A DNA stretch of 24,583 nucleotides from a virus. Within the stretch, counting starts at the first letter, position 1. The number at the start of each line of letters is the position of its first letter. Below are positions 9,301 through 21,800 of this stretch, piece by piece. The notes under the pieces are model-generated. The model was not told the origin of the DNA. It saw only the letters and a program-made list of their open reading frames with translations, and did no database searches. The stretch spans positions 1 through 24,583 of the IMG/VR virus record IMGVR_UViG_3300017786_000132; one strand, given 5' to 3'. The position numbers and the translations under genes were made by a program.

Positions 9301-9817
9301 TGATCAAATCATTTACCATCCAGTAAAATACAAAATTTTGTTTGGTTCAAATGCAGATGAACAACTACAGGCAACTTTCAAGGTTGTTAAAAATCCAAAG
9401 ACCAATGTGTCAGATGCAGTGATCAAGACCAGAGTGATCGCCTCAATAAACGAATTCTTCGCACTAGACAACTGGGATTTTGGAGACACTTTTTACTTCA
9501 CAGAATTGGCCGCTTACATACACAATCAACTAGCACCAGACTTGTTGACAGCGGTTATTGTGCCCAACCAGTCAGGACAGGGTTTTGGGTCCTTGTTCCA
9601 ACTTGACTCAGCGGCAGACGAAATTTTCATCAGTGGGGCCACCGTTGATGATGTGTCAATCATAACAGCACTGGGAGCCAACCAACTGGCGGCCTCCGGC
9701 ACTGTGGTCACATCGACATCAACTGCCACGACGAACACCACGACAGGATCAGCAGTGTCAGGCTCTACTACAACAGGTTCCGGTTCAAGCACCGGCAGTA
9801 GTGGGTCAGGATACTAA
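6335..9817 (+). CDS. gp6: Baseplate wedge protein gp6, enlarged, with EF-hand loop and S/T/G tail
   Basis: At 1160 residues this is nearly twice T4 gp6 (660). The N-terminal 120 residues carry the conserved wedge opening (DFKSYDFETLRRTMVAYLQ, LIAYISQALSFRVDLNARE). A baseplate-J-like core includes FVFGDGNFSNIPLGS and AAQVYYSQNRMITAEDYQVV (residues 421-440). The C-terminal part contains ALDNWDFGDTFYFTELAAYI (about 1043-1062) and GSLFQLDSAADEIFI, which I recognise from marine T4-like gp6 proteins. The extra length lies mainly between about residues 520 and 900, and includes a perfect 12-residue EF-hand loop (813-824). The last 40 residues are almost only Ser, Thr and Gly and end GSGY. In the baseplate gp6 dimers join neighbouring wedges into the iris ring. 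A promoter-like CATAAATA replaces a ribosome-binding site upstream. The stop overlaps the next start by one base. Confidence 0.9.
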   Translation: MATTDRQNRLLVAEDWRKIYQAFQQADFKSYDFETLRRTMVAYLQENYPDDFNDFVESSEYVALIDLIAYISQALSFRVDLNARENFLETAERRNSVLRLARLINYNAKRNQPATGLLKIDSISTTQDVQDSTGTNLANQNIIWNDSANSNYREQFTAILNAANQTGQLFGNPRESGTIGGITTEVYTLSSNQLDLPIFKFQKSVGGVSRAFEIVPSTINDSDSIYESSPVPGTGLTYTYRTDGSGDSSNNTGFFFLFKQGTMQNQEFTVDTAITNYVKSFETSNINNTDVWLYKLDQFGQLSESWTKVPSLSGNNAIYNSLSKAERNTYNVVTKNNDAIDFVFGDGNFSNIPLGSFRTYYRVSDNAKYAIQSSDIQNVQLTVPYTDANGAQQSLTMSISLKASVYNSAATESNDSIKEKAAQVYYSQNRMITAEDYQVVPLSASQEIVKVRSVNRSASGISRAKEILDPTGAYSNVSVFAEDGILYREESLQQFTFTFNNRSDIQSTIDTSVEAKLKEAYARQFYYLKYGTKDASTLSATWNSTTTSTNTNTGYFTSGGALVIGDSATSNMKFAKPGALVKFTSPDTRKFLNGTLVTSTTDNAEDRAWAKIGDVVLDGANGGVGNLESGVGPVTLADIIPNGSVVNAIIPNFTTSFSSTLETDLQDRIEAYEEFGLRYDVDSETWKVITSTNLSTSTVFDLAGAGSTTGTNADASWWFKFTNDGNTYTVQYRKLDYIFESESQNKFHYDVEEKIYDYTTGKSVKDTVKILKTNSIVSTGNSVGYPITWQVVDVVTEADGFQDNRKVKIGFFDADDDGVVDNPEIFDIYVEPTLSESTKFVFFEKYTSYDNIERFRPYASTNFVVAEKETDINLNTSTYTDEQLFYFYDSAEDVIKKYSSTTNTLSTTTDYTARKGRGSINFQYKHHAGQETRIDPSVSNIVDVYLLERTYDNLFRIWLQEGGSKPTVSTADQLRINYSGTLNPLKSLSDQIIYHPVKYKILFGSNADEQLQATFKVVKNPKTNVSDAVIKTRVIASINEFFALDNWDFGDTFYFTELAAYIHNQLAPDLLTAVIVPNQSGQGFGSLFQLDSAADEIFISGATVDDVSIITALGANQLAASGTVVTSTSTATTNTTTGSAVSGSTTTGSGSSTGSSGSGY
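8771..8806 (+). other. EF-hand type calcium-binding loop inside gp6
   Basis: Residues 813-824 of gp6 read DADDDGVVDNPE. Acidic residues occupy positions 1, 3, 5 and 9, Gly is at 6 and Glu at 12, which is the canonical EF-hand loop pattern. Flanking residues (FF before, IFD after) are hydrophobic. The segment lies in the expanded central region absent from T4 gp6. A single loop without a clear helix pair looks more like a dockerin-type or isolated calcium site than a full EF-hand domain. Confidence 0.6.
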
Positions 9818-12800
9818 TGGCGGACAATCCCACAAACGCATTAACAAATAACGAAGTTGTCAAACAGGGCACGAACGAGTACAGACGTACAGTACAGCAC
9901 CTACCCGCTTTCTACAGGACGGACGCTAACCAGCGGTTCCTGGCCAGCACCATGGATCCGTTGGTACAGAAAGGTTCACTGGAGAGGCTGGATGGTTACA
10001 TTGGTAGACAGGACGCATACACAAGGAGTGTCAGTGATAGATATATCACCGCAACAAGCAGGGACAGATTCGCATATCAGTTAGAACCTGCAGTCACATA
10101 CACGGATAGAGACACAACGTCGGTGAATCCTGAAGATCAGGTCAAGTTCACAGGAACGTACGATGATTATATAAACCAGATAAAGTATCTGGGAGGCAAG
10201 GTAAACAACCACGACAGGCTCAACAAGGAGACCGTGTACAGTTGGAACCCAGCCATAGACTACGACAAATTAGTCAACTACAGAGAATACTACTGGATGC
10301 CGGATGGTCCTAGCTCTATTGAAATTGATTCTGTTGGACCAAGTGTGGTAGCGGAATACAGTGTAAAAAACAACAGTCAATCAGCATACGAGTTCACACA
10401 CAGGGAGAATGAGAACAATCCCATACTGACACTATACAGAGGCAACACATACAAGTTCAGTGTGAATGCCAAAGGACACCCTTTCTGGATAATGACCGAA
10501 CCCTACAAGAGCAAGGTTTCATTAGACGGATCAACATCTACCATATTTGACACAGGTGTCACTAACAACGGTGCCGACGAAGGAACGGTCACATTCACCG
10601 TGCCCACGTCTGGTGCACCAGACACTTTATACTACCAGTGTGGCAACCATGATGCCATGTACGGCATACTACAGATAAAAGATGCCACAAGCACCACAGC
10701 GATAAATGTCGAGGACGATATCATAGGGGTCAAGAATTACAGTATTAGAACTCTGGACCTATCAAACGGTATGAAGATAAAATTCACAAATTCCCTAGTG
10801 ACAAGTTCTTATCAAGACAAGGAATACTACGTAGAGGGTGTTGGTGATGCCATAACATTAACCGATGTGGAGGATCTTATCACACCAGGCAGTTATGCCA
10901 CTGAATCTACGCTACTGTATGATCAAGCAGGATACGATTCACGTCCATACGCCAAAGCGTTCTACACACCAGAAAACAAAGATTATATGACGATCAAGAG
11001 AGACTCACGTGATCAGAATGCCTGGTCAAGATACAACAGATGGTTCCATAAATCCGTCATAGAGGAAACTGCGAGGGTAAGTGGATTCACTCCCGTCCTT
11101 GATGAAGATGACAGAGCAAAGAGACCGATCATAGAATTTGATTCTGGACTTGCATTATACAATCATGGCACTGTGGCCAAAAGATCCATCACACTGTATG
11201 ACACAGTCACAACGGACGCATTCAGCACAGTGGTCAAACAGACAGGCTACATCATTGATGGACTGGCACTAGCAGACGGAATGAGAGTCATATTTGCGGC
11301 GGACACAGATCCAATAGTAAAGAACAAGATATATGACGTCAACTTTGTGACAGCGGGAGATTCTACGCAAGTCATTAACTTGACCGAAGCGTCGGATGCC
11401 ACACCCACCGCAAACGATTCAATTTTCATCGAATTTGGAACAAATAATCAAGGCAAATCTTTTTACTATGATTCAACAACAGAGACTTTCAAAGAATCAC
11501 AGCAGAAAACAGGAGTAAATCAGCAACCTCTGTTCGGTATGTGGGATAACAATCACATCTCGTTTGATGATGATGTAACATATCCCAATTCAACTTTCGC
11601 AGGAGCAAAAGTCTTTGCTTACGCAACGTCAGACACGGCAACCATGGACACAGTATTAGGAATCAAAGTCAAGTACAACACAATTAACAATGTGGGCGAC
11701 ATAGTCTTTGAATCAGACCATACATCAGAAACGTTCACTTACAAGGACGGTGCACAGACATTAACAAAAAATTTAGCAGAAGGCCATCTGCACTACACAA
11801 CAGGAAGAGCAACACACAATTCACGTAGTGCCTGGATCAAAAGGACGACGGAAAACAAACAGCGTGTGATGAGGACTTTCATAGTCGACGCAACTGAGAA
11901 GCAGTTGTTCCCGATTGACTTCTACAAGGATTCAGCGGAACTAACCGATCTTGAAGTATCAGTTTCTGTAAACGGTTCGCGTAAGACACTGACCACCGAT
12001 TACACACTAGAAACAGGAACAAAAAACAAATACGTAAAATTTAATACTGCCCTTGAAGTCGATGATCAGATCAGGATAGCAGGACACAGCAGTACTGACA
12101 AGATTGCTGAAAAGGGTATATACGAGATACCGGAAAATTTAGCGACAAACAGTCTCAACCAACAGTTAGGCACATTCACATTTGGACAGATACTGGCCCA
12201 TGTCAGAGATATACTTGACAAGAATCAAGATGTCACAGGGGCGATACCAGGAGTTTCGAATCTACGAGATAAACCAGATGCGAGATTGAAGGGCGGTAGC
12301 ATACACCAACACGAAGGGCCATTGCTCCCAGCCATATTTGGGTTGGTGGATCAGAATTCCAACGTAACTTCATCGATAGATTATGTCAGCCAGGAATACG
12401 AGAAATGGTACAATGCTTTCTTGACACACGCCACAGGCACTGCTTACGAAGGCGTGGCCGCGGACAGAGTCGATGAAATTATAACAGCCATAACACCAGG
12501 AAGGAACAGCACGTTTCCATTCTTTTATGAGGACATGTTAGGGTGGGGAGAAAATGTTTCAACGAGATCATACACAGTGATGGGATCATCTCAGACCGAG
12601 TATGCTCTCGACTCACAACACAACATCACAACATTGAGCAATAGAGCAGTATACGTTTATCTCAATGACGTTCAGTTATTATTAGGAACAGATTACACTT
12701 TCAGCACAACAGACGATAGTGTCAACATTAGCAAGGCATTGGCCGAAGGCGATAAGATCTTGATCAAAGATTACGCAGACACCACGGGCAGTTACATGCC

Positions 12801-15800
12801 ACCGTCACCGACTAAACTGGGAATGTATCCCAAGTTCACACCGGAGACATTCACAGACACTACGTATCTCACAGACACAGCGGTTATCCGTAAGCACGAC
12901 GGTTCCATAATCAAGGCGTATGGAGATGAACGTGATGATTTAATATTAGAGTTGGAAAAAAGAATTTACAACAACATCAAGGTGACCTACGATGCCACTT
13001 TGGTAGACTTACACGATGTGTTGCCAAGTGCTTTCACATCAACGGAATACACGCTACAAGAAGTGGACGGGGTGATGGGACCTGATTTCTATCAGTGGGC
13101 AGGTCGCAACAATGTGCAGTACATCAACAACACAGCGTTCACAGAAGGATCACCATTTACGTACAACTATGCTAGATCAAAAGGCAGACTGATAAATGAA
13201 AACTTACCAGGATACTGGAGAGGCATATACAAATATTTCTACGACACAGATGCTCCGCATGTCAGACCATGGGAGATGTTGGGTCATTCAGAGAAGCCTA
13301 GCACGTGGGACGCTACCTACGGAACTGCTCCATACACATCAGGCAATGATGTCTTATGGAACGCGATAGCAACTGAGCCTGGCAGATACGGCAAGCCTTT
13401 GATCAGGAACTACCTACCTGTTGATGCATCGGGTAACCTACTAGATCCATTGGCGGCGGGACTAGTTGACAATTTTGATATACCAGGAAGGCAGAATGCA
13501 TGGAAGTTTGGCGATCAAGCACCAGCGGAGACGGCATGGAGGAGATCCAGTGCTTACCCATTCACGGTCATAAAGACATTGGCACTGACTAAACCGGCCA
13601 AGTTCTTCTCTAATTTATTTGATCCATCCAGATTAACGACTAACGTTGCAGGCAACCAGATCAACACAGAGACTGGTATCAGGAACACACTGGCAACAGC
13701 GAAATATCATCTGGAAACAGAAACAAATACAGCAACAGGTGTAACGACAAGATACCAGACGGCAGGATATCAACCCTTTGTGATCAATTATTTGATATCA
13801 AGGAACCTAGACACTAAAACTTTTTATTATGATAAAATGAAGAACTTATCTGTACAACTATCGTACAAGTTGGGCGGATTCACAGACAAAGACAATATAA
13901 AGATCTTAACAGACAGCGTGTCTCCGGGATCTAAGTCAGGGTCAAAATTCATACCAGATGAAAACTACAAGATACTTTTCAGGACATCAAATCCTGTAGA
14001 GAGTTACCAATATTCTGGTGTGCTGATCGAGTACAACACAGATATCAGCCAGGATGGATCTACATTACTGGGCGGATACAAGGTGTTGGGTTACAGCACT
14101 ACCAAACCATATTTCAATTTCAACTATCCGGTCAAGACCACGACGGCCACAGCGGTATCGATCGAGGGGTCGACAGTAGTCAGACAATACACTGCATACC
14201 AAGAAACCACGCAGACCATACCATATGGTCACGTGTTTGACACCATACAGGACGTTACAGACTTCTTGTTTGGCTATGGACAATGGCTTGAATCACAACA
14301 ATTCCGATTCAACAAGTTCTCGAACGAACTCAAAGAAACACTGAACTGGTCAAATGCTGTACGAGAATTTTTATTCTGGACCACACAGGAATGGGCTCCA
14401 GGATCAGCGATAACTGTTTCTCCGGCCGCTGATGGTTTCGAACTAGACACCAACAACAGCATTGTTGGTAAACTGAAGAACCTGGCAGGTGACTACTCAT
14501 TGTTGGATTCAGGAGGTAGGATGATTGACATCAGTGAGATATCAACCAAACGAATTGGCAAGACTTTTGAACTAGGGATCAAGTCCGACACGGTTGGACT
14601 GTACAACATAGCACTGAACACCGTACAGAAGGAACACGTACTGTTGTTCGACAACAGCACAGTGTTCGCTGACATCATTTATGATCCATTCACAGGATTC
14701 AGACAACAGAGACTGAAACTGGTGGGTTGGAAGACAGCAGGATGGAATGGAGACTACTACGCACCTGGCTTCGTATTTGACGCCGCACAGGTCACATACT
14801 GGACTGCCAACACAGACTACAGGATCGGCGACAGCGTAGAGTACCAAGGCAAGTTCTACGTGGCAAAAACCAATCACAACTCGGGTGCCACTTTTGAAAA
14901 AACCAACTGGACACTCAAAGATGAGAAACCAGCACCACAGTTGATACCCAACTTCGAGTACAAGATAGCACAGTTCAACGACTTCTATGATTTAGAGACC
15001 AACAACTTCGACGAATCGCAACAGCAGTTGGCCCAGAGGCTCACAGGATACCAGTCGAGGGACTACCTGGAGAACCTTTTCGTCAATGACGTGTCGCAGT
15101 ACAAGTTCTACCAAGGCTACATCAGGGAGAAGGGCACACAGAACGCCATAGACAAGATCTTGAAGGCCAAGTATGAGGGAGAGGACATCACGCTGGACCT
15201 GTATCCGGAATGGATGATTCGTACAGGTAACTTTGGTAACACAGATTCAATACAGAACATACAGATCACGTTGAAAGACGACGAGATCACGGCAAATCCA
15301 CAGAGCATAGAGTTGTTGGACACAACCAATGACACGGTAGAATATGCAAGATCAGATGCCATAGTCAAAGACAACTTCTACTACAAGCCAGTTGAGTACA
15401 CGGCATCTACCACCTTCCATAGATTGGACTACACCAAGGAAGGGGTCAGCAGGGACACAGCACAGGTCTTTAAGACCGCAGGGTATCCTCAACCACAACA
15501 GGTACAGCACACAGCGTTCAACATAGAAGAGATCCTCAACTTGGACATGAACGCTATATCAACCAATGATCTAATATGGGTTGCCAACAAAAGCAACAGG
15601 GATTGGGACGTTTTCAGGATCACGAGTGCAAGTATAAAGATAGCAGATCTACACTTGATAAACGATGCCTCACAGTTGGAGATCACGTTCACTGGCTCCC
15701 ACAACCTGACGGCAGGGTCAACGACCACACAGGCAGATTATTTTGGAATATCAAACAGCGAGGAAGCAACACTTAATGGTGTGTACCAGGTCAGTGCAAC

Positions 15801-18800
15801 GCCGGACCACAAGACAGTGATCATAGATTATGACGGCAATGTGGGATTCATTCCCGCACTGGAGGACGGGTCAACGGCAGACAGTTACGGAAACATCTAC
15901 AAGTTCGTGTCTGTGAGATTAGCGTCAATGGACAACGTCAACGACCTGATAGATTTTGAAAATTACACAGACAAGGATGATGCTATAGAACAGCCGGGAG
16001 ACAAAGTGTTCGCAGATGCGGACAGTTCAGGATTGTGGCGTGTTTACGAGAAGCAAGATCCGTACACCACAGCGATAGTCTTATCGCCAGACGCCAGCAC
16101 AGCAGAGCAGGAGTTTGGACACAGGATCGTGGCACGTAATGACGGAAGGACGGTGATTGCGTCCGCACCAGGCAAAGGCCAAGGTGAGGTACACTTCCTG
16201 TTTAGATCTTCCACAGAAGCAGGAGCAACATTACAGACGCAGTCAACAGCCACCATGACAGACAACAACGACAACACCAGCAGGCTGGGAGAGTCTCTGT
16301 CGATCAGTACTGACGAGAACTTTGTGGTCGCAGGAGCACCATACACCAATGCAGTTGGCGCCGATGGAAGCACAAGATTTATTGATTCAGGGCTGGTCAA
16401 GGTCTACATATGGGATCAAAGCACATTCAAGTATGGGCTACTAGACACAGTGAGAGCACCTACAGATGGTTCGACGTTGAATGAGAATGCCAACTTTGGG
16501 TGGGCACATAAGGTTTCGGAACCTGGCACTAGTTCTGTTAGATCAACCCCTGACAAATACATGTTCGTATCAGCACCAGGTCATGACAACGACAAGGGTC
16601 GGGTGTACATGTACACGTGGGGAATTGGTGCAGACGGATCAACATACGACACTTGGACACAGGACTACACCATAGAAGCACCGGCGGGTGGGTCAGGACA
16701 GAGATTTGGACACAGGATACAGGCCAACGACAACGGTGATATTCTGGCAGTAAGTTCACTTGCACCAGGCAATGCAGGCAAGGTAGAGATATTCATCAAG
16801 ACATCACAAAGCAATGATGGTAGCACACAGAATTCATTCGCACTGGCACAGACCTTGACAGGTGTGGCGTCAGACGGGTCAAGCATAAACACAGCGTTTG
16901 GTGAATCCATAGCAATGAGCAAGGATGGCACTACACTTATCATAGGTGCACCAGGTGTTGATGGCACTACACATCCAGATGCGGGGGCCATATACTACTA
17001 CAAATGGAACGCAGACGATTCAACAAACACTTACACCTTACAACAGACCATAACTGCACCTGAATCAAGTACCAACATCAAGTTTGGTACAAGTCTAGAT
17101 ATTAATAATAATGGTACAAGGATTATAATAGGTGCAGAAAAATTTGCGAGCTCTAGGGAGATGAAATTTGACGCAGGCGAGACGACGTTTGATCTACAGG
17201 ATACTACTATAGTTGACAGCAACACAGAATCCGGAGGTGCGTTCACGGCAACCATGTACAACACAAAATACATCGTGGATGACAGATTGATGACAGACAA
17301 TGTCACAGCAGACGATGACTTTGGAAGAGGCGTTTGCATGATTGACAATTCCGTTTTCGTTGGAGCACCAAAAGACGACGGCAACACAACATCAGATGGA
17401 AGCACCAAGGTAGTGAACGATGGTACTGTAGCGTGTTACGATCTCACAGTGAATGGTCAATATGCATGGAATAACCTAGTCACTGAAACGGCGTTGATGG
17501 ACACTGATAAACTGGGCAAAGTTTTTGAATTCAATAAAAAAACAAAACAATTACAAGACTATTATGATTTGTATGATCCTATAAAAGGCAGAATACTTGG
17601 TTTAGCAGACAGGGAGATCGACATCAAGACTGCGTGGGATCCAGCGACCTACAACGTGGGGGACAAAGCCGACCTTAAAACATCATGGGCGGAGACGCAC
17701 GTAGGAGAGGTATGGTGGGATCTATCTACGGTCAAATGGTTGTGGTACGAACAAGACACACAGGAATACAAGCAAAATCATTGGGGACAGACGTTCCCAG
17801 GTTCAAGCATAGATGTTTACGAATGGGTAGAGTCAAGACTGTTACCGAGCGAATGGAATAACAGGCCGGAAGGCACAAGTGTTACAATATCTGGAACAGC
17901 ACTTTATGGTGACGATTCGAATTACACAGTGGTTCAGAAATATGATTCGAGATTGGACAGTTTTGTCAACTTCTACTACTACTGGGTCAAAGATAAAACG
18001 ACACTACCAATAAACAGATCAGACGGAGATAGACACATACACAAACACAGGAAAAACACTGTGGCTTTTGTTGCCAACCTGATTGCAAATCCTAGGACAT
18101 TTGATTACAAGTACTATTCTATCACAGACACTAACAAATTATTATTGAATAATGTTACAAATTTAACCAATGACGATATAGTCCTGAATGTAGATATAAG
18201 AACAAATACGTTCGAGGGAGATTCACACAGCATATGGAAATTAGTCAAGGAAGGCGATGCTGACTACAGGCCAGGACTTCAGACAGAGACACGTTGGTGG
18301 GATTCGTTGATAGGTAAAAATTCTGCAGGTGACTTAGTTCCAGATGTTAACCTGCCGGTAAATGAGAGATACGGCAACAACATCAGACCAAGACAGAGTT
18401 GGTACGTTGACAGGTATGATGCCCTGAAAGAGATCATAGATTACGCAAACAGTGTCTTGAAGAACAATCAATTGGTGGGACAGGTCAATCTAACAAACTT
18501 GGATTCCCAAGATCCACAACCCACAGCACAGAGTGGCGAATGGGACGCTTCGGTGGAAACATATGCTGATTTGACTTACATAAACACAGCAGATCTTTCA
18601 GGAACAGTGAATTACTTGGTCACGGCAGACGAGACAGCCAACAACTACTGGGCGATATACACCTGGGATGGCACGGAATGGTCAAGGACCAAAATACAAA
18701 CTTACAACACTTCTGCATACTGGAGTTACACTGATTGGTACAAGACAGACGGTGACATGGTGCATGATGACAATACCAAGATCGACAAACAGGTCACGTA

Positions 18801-21800
18801 CCAGTACGAATTGGACACACTGGATCTTGCGATAGGTAAACATGTGAAAGTGACAAGTGCGGACACAGGTGGCTGGAAACTGTTTATGAGGACAGCAGAC
18901 GGATGGGAAAATGTTGGGACAGAAAATGGGACCATCAGGTTAAGCACTAAACTTTACGACTACAGCCAGGACGGATCAGGATTCGCAGGACAGGACAATT
19001 TCGATGACAACTTCTTTGATCAGGAACCAAGCATAGAGACCAGGAAGGTTTTGACTGCACTGAGAGATGATCTATTCATTAATGACCTAGCAGGTGAATA
19101 CAACACATTGTTTTTTACAGGATTGAGAAAAGTACTTTCTGAACAGACATATGTGGACTGGATGTTTAAGACATCGTTTATAAATGCAAAAAATTCTGTG
19201 AGGCAACTGGACCAGAGGAAGACCTACACAACAGGCACTGACAGTTGGATCGAGAGTTACATCAATGAAGTAAAGCCATTCCATACAAAATTGAGGGAGT
19301 ACAAACTTGCCTATGACAAGACTGAAACACAAGACGGTATATTCTCTGACTTTGATAATCCAACTTTTTATGATGCCACAACAGGCAAAATCAGGAGTCT
19401 CAACGTTGATTTAGACACAGCGAAATTGACGGAGTATCCGTATCAGATGTGGTATGACTACCATAAGAAATATGTGCAGTCGATAACTGTCACAGCAGGT
19501 GGCTCAGGATACGAAGTGGCACCGACAGTGACTATTCTAGGCGGAACTACGGGATCAACGGGACCTTTCCAGATACAGGCGACTAGTTCCTCTGGTGCTA
19601 CAAGCGGACAGTTCGGTTACTACTATCCCTTATTCACTAGTAAGAAACAGGCAGAGATATATGACACACAGAATTCAGGCTCAGGCACAACCAAAACTTA
19701 TACTTTTGACGGGTACACCGACACATTCTATGGTCCTACAGCATCAACCAGTGAAGCACAGGGCGATAAATCAGGCACGTTCAAGATATATGTTACACCA
19801 ACGACCACTGCGGCAACTGCCACTGCTATCATACAAGGTGGAGCAGTAACAAAAATAAATGTGACAGGTAAAGGTGCGAACTACACAGCAACACCGACGG
19901 TTGTTATATCAGGTGGTAAGACAGACGGAACGACACCAACAGACACTGCCAAAGCATATGCCAACCTAAACAACGACCTTGTAAGAGACTTTGACACAAC
20001 TATAAAATTTGACAGGGTTTCAAGCACTTCACGTGTTGTTGATTGGACGGCATCAACAGCATACGCTTACAACGATTTACTAAGATACAACAATCAACTG
20101 TACAAAGTTACAAACGCATTCACTTCAAGCACAGACTTCGATGACAACATAGGAAGTGTGTACAAGGTGTACGGTGACGAGACAGGACTTACAGCGGCAG
20201 ACAGGACGAAAGGTTTCTACACGCCAGGCTCTGAAATGCCAGGTAATGAACTAGATCAATTGATGACAGGTGTTGACTATGGTGGTACCATGGTTACAGG
20301 CCTACTATTCAACCAAGAAGCAGGTTGGGACAAAGCGGGTTGGTATGACTTCCCATGGGACAACTACGGAGACTCGAGAGTCAAGGCGTTCAGGGCAGAT
20401 GGTTCAACAGCGGCGTACACATTTGACATTGCACCAGCAACGTCAGAAGTATATCAGGTATACTTGACACAAGACGACAGCACAAGGAAAAAATTATCAG
20501 ATGTAATCAGGGGTGACGGGTCTACAGCGACTTTCACAATCAGTGAGACACCAGAAGAGAACGCATTAGTTGAGTTCATCCCTTTCGATGACGACGGTGT
20601 GCTTACTCCGACAGATGATAGGACATTGGACTCTATAGTCAAAGGTGGACTTTTCACATCAGCGTTGGGCCATGCACCGAGTGATATAGTTTTAGAAGGC
20701 GACGAGTTTGTATCTCCGGACACAAGTTATGCACCTGAAGAAACTGTGCCAGGCCAGTTGTTTGATACATTGGACATAAAAGTTTACACGTCACCGGAGT
20801 CTGGCGTTCCATTCATCAGTGAGATGAATCACAGAGGTAACGGAAGCACAACAACATTCAGCATAGGTGACTATCCTGGCTCACTTGGGTCAGTGACTGT
20901 TGCAGTTGACGGTGTGGTACAGAAAGGCAGTGCATTAGATTCAACAGTGTCTGATTATTCAATCAATGTTGCAAACAAAACAATTACATTTGACACGGCA
21001 CCTGCAAATCACACACAGATATCAACGAAAGTGTTTGCTATATCCGGAGAAAATTACAGAGTGTTGAATTCATTCACAGGAGACGGGAGTACTACTACAT
21101 TCCTTACTTCAACTAGAGGTGAATTTAATTTAGATTCAACATCTTCTGACATCTATGTCACAGTGGACGGTGTGCCAACAACTGCATACTCGACTACCAC
21201 TTCGGCCAACACAATCACAGTCGTGTTCGATTCGGCTCCTGAAGCAAGTTCTTATATACAGATAGCCGGTTTCAACAAGTCAGCAACATCTACACGAAGT
21301 TATGCAAGTGTCAGAAACCAATCCATAACATATGATGGTTCAACAAACAGATACACTTTGACATATCCACCTGGTGCAATAGGACCGTTCTCTGGTCTTA
21401 CAACGGTAGAAGTCAATGGTAGGGTGCTACGTGGACCAGACAACACTTATTACTTGGGAGATGGAAGCACTTACACGTATGGTGTGGTTTCAGGATTGGA
21501 AGATGACTCAACGGTGGATCCTGCTAAAACTATTTCGAGTGCAAGTGAAGTACAGGTTTTCGTAAACGGTGTCAAGAAAGATTTGAGCACACATTACACT
21601 GTGGATGTTGGGAATCAAAATGTTGAATTTGTTACTGCACACGTACCGACTACTACGGATGTGATATGTATTTCAACCTTAGTTGATCATCAGTATTTCA
21701 ATGAGGGGACTGATATAATATTAGTACCAAGTGCAATTACATCACCTTACAGTTTGAGTTCTAGTGATGTATTATCAGTCACGACATTCAACAACGCTCT

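Noticed and set aside
17031-17408. A 125-codon minus-strand frame over the FG-GAP region
   Set aside because: The plus strand encodes clear FG-GAP repeats here. The antisense product is a hydrophobic by-product of Thr/Asp/Gly-rich codons.
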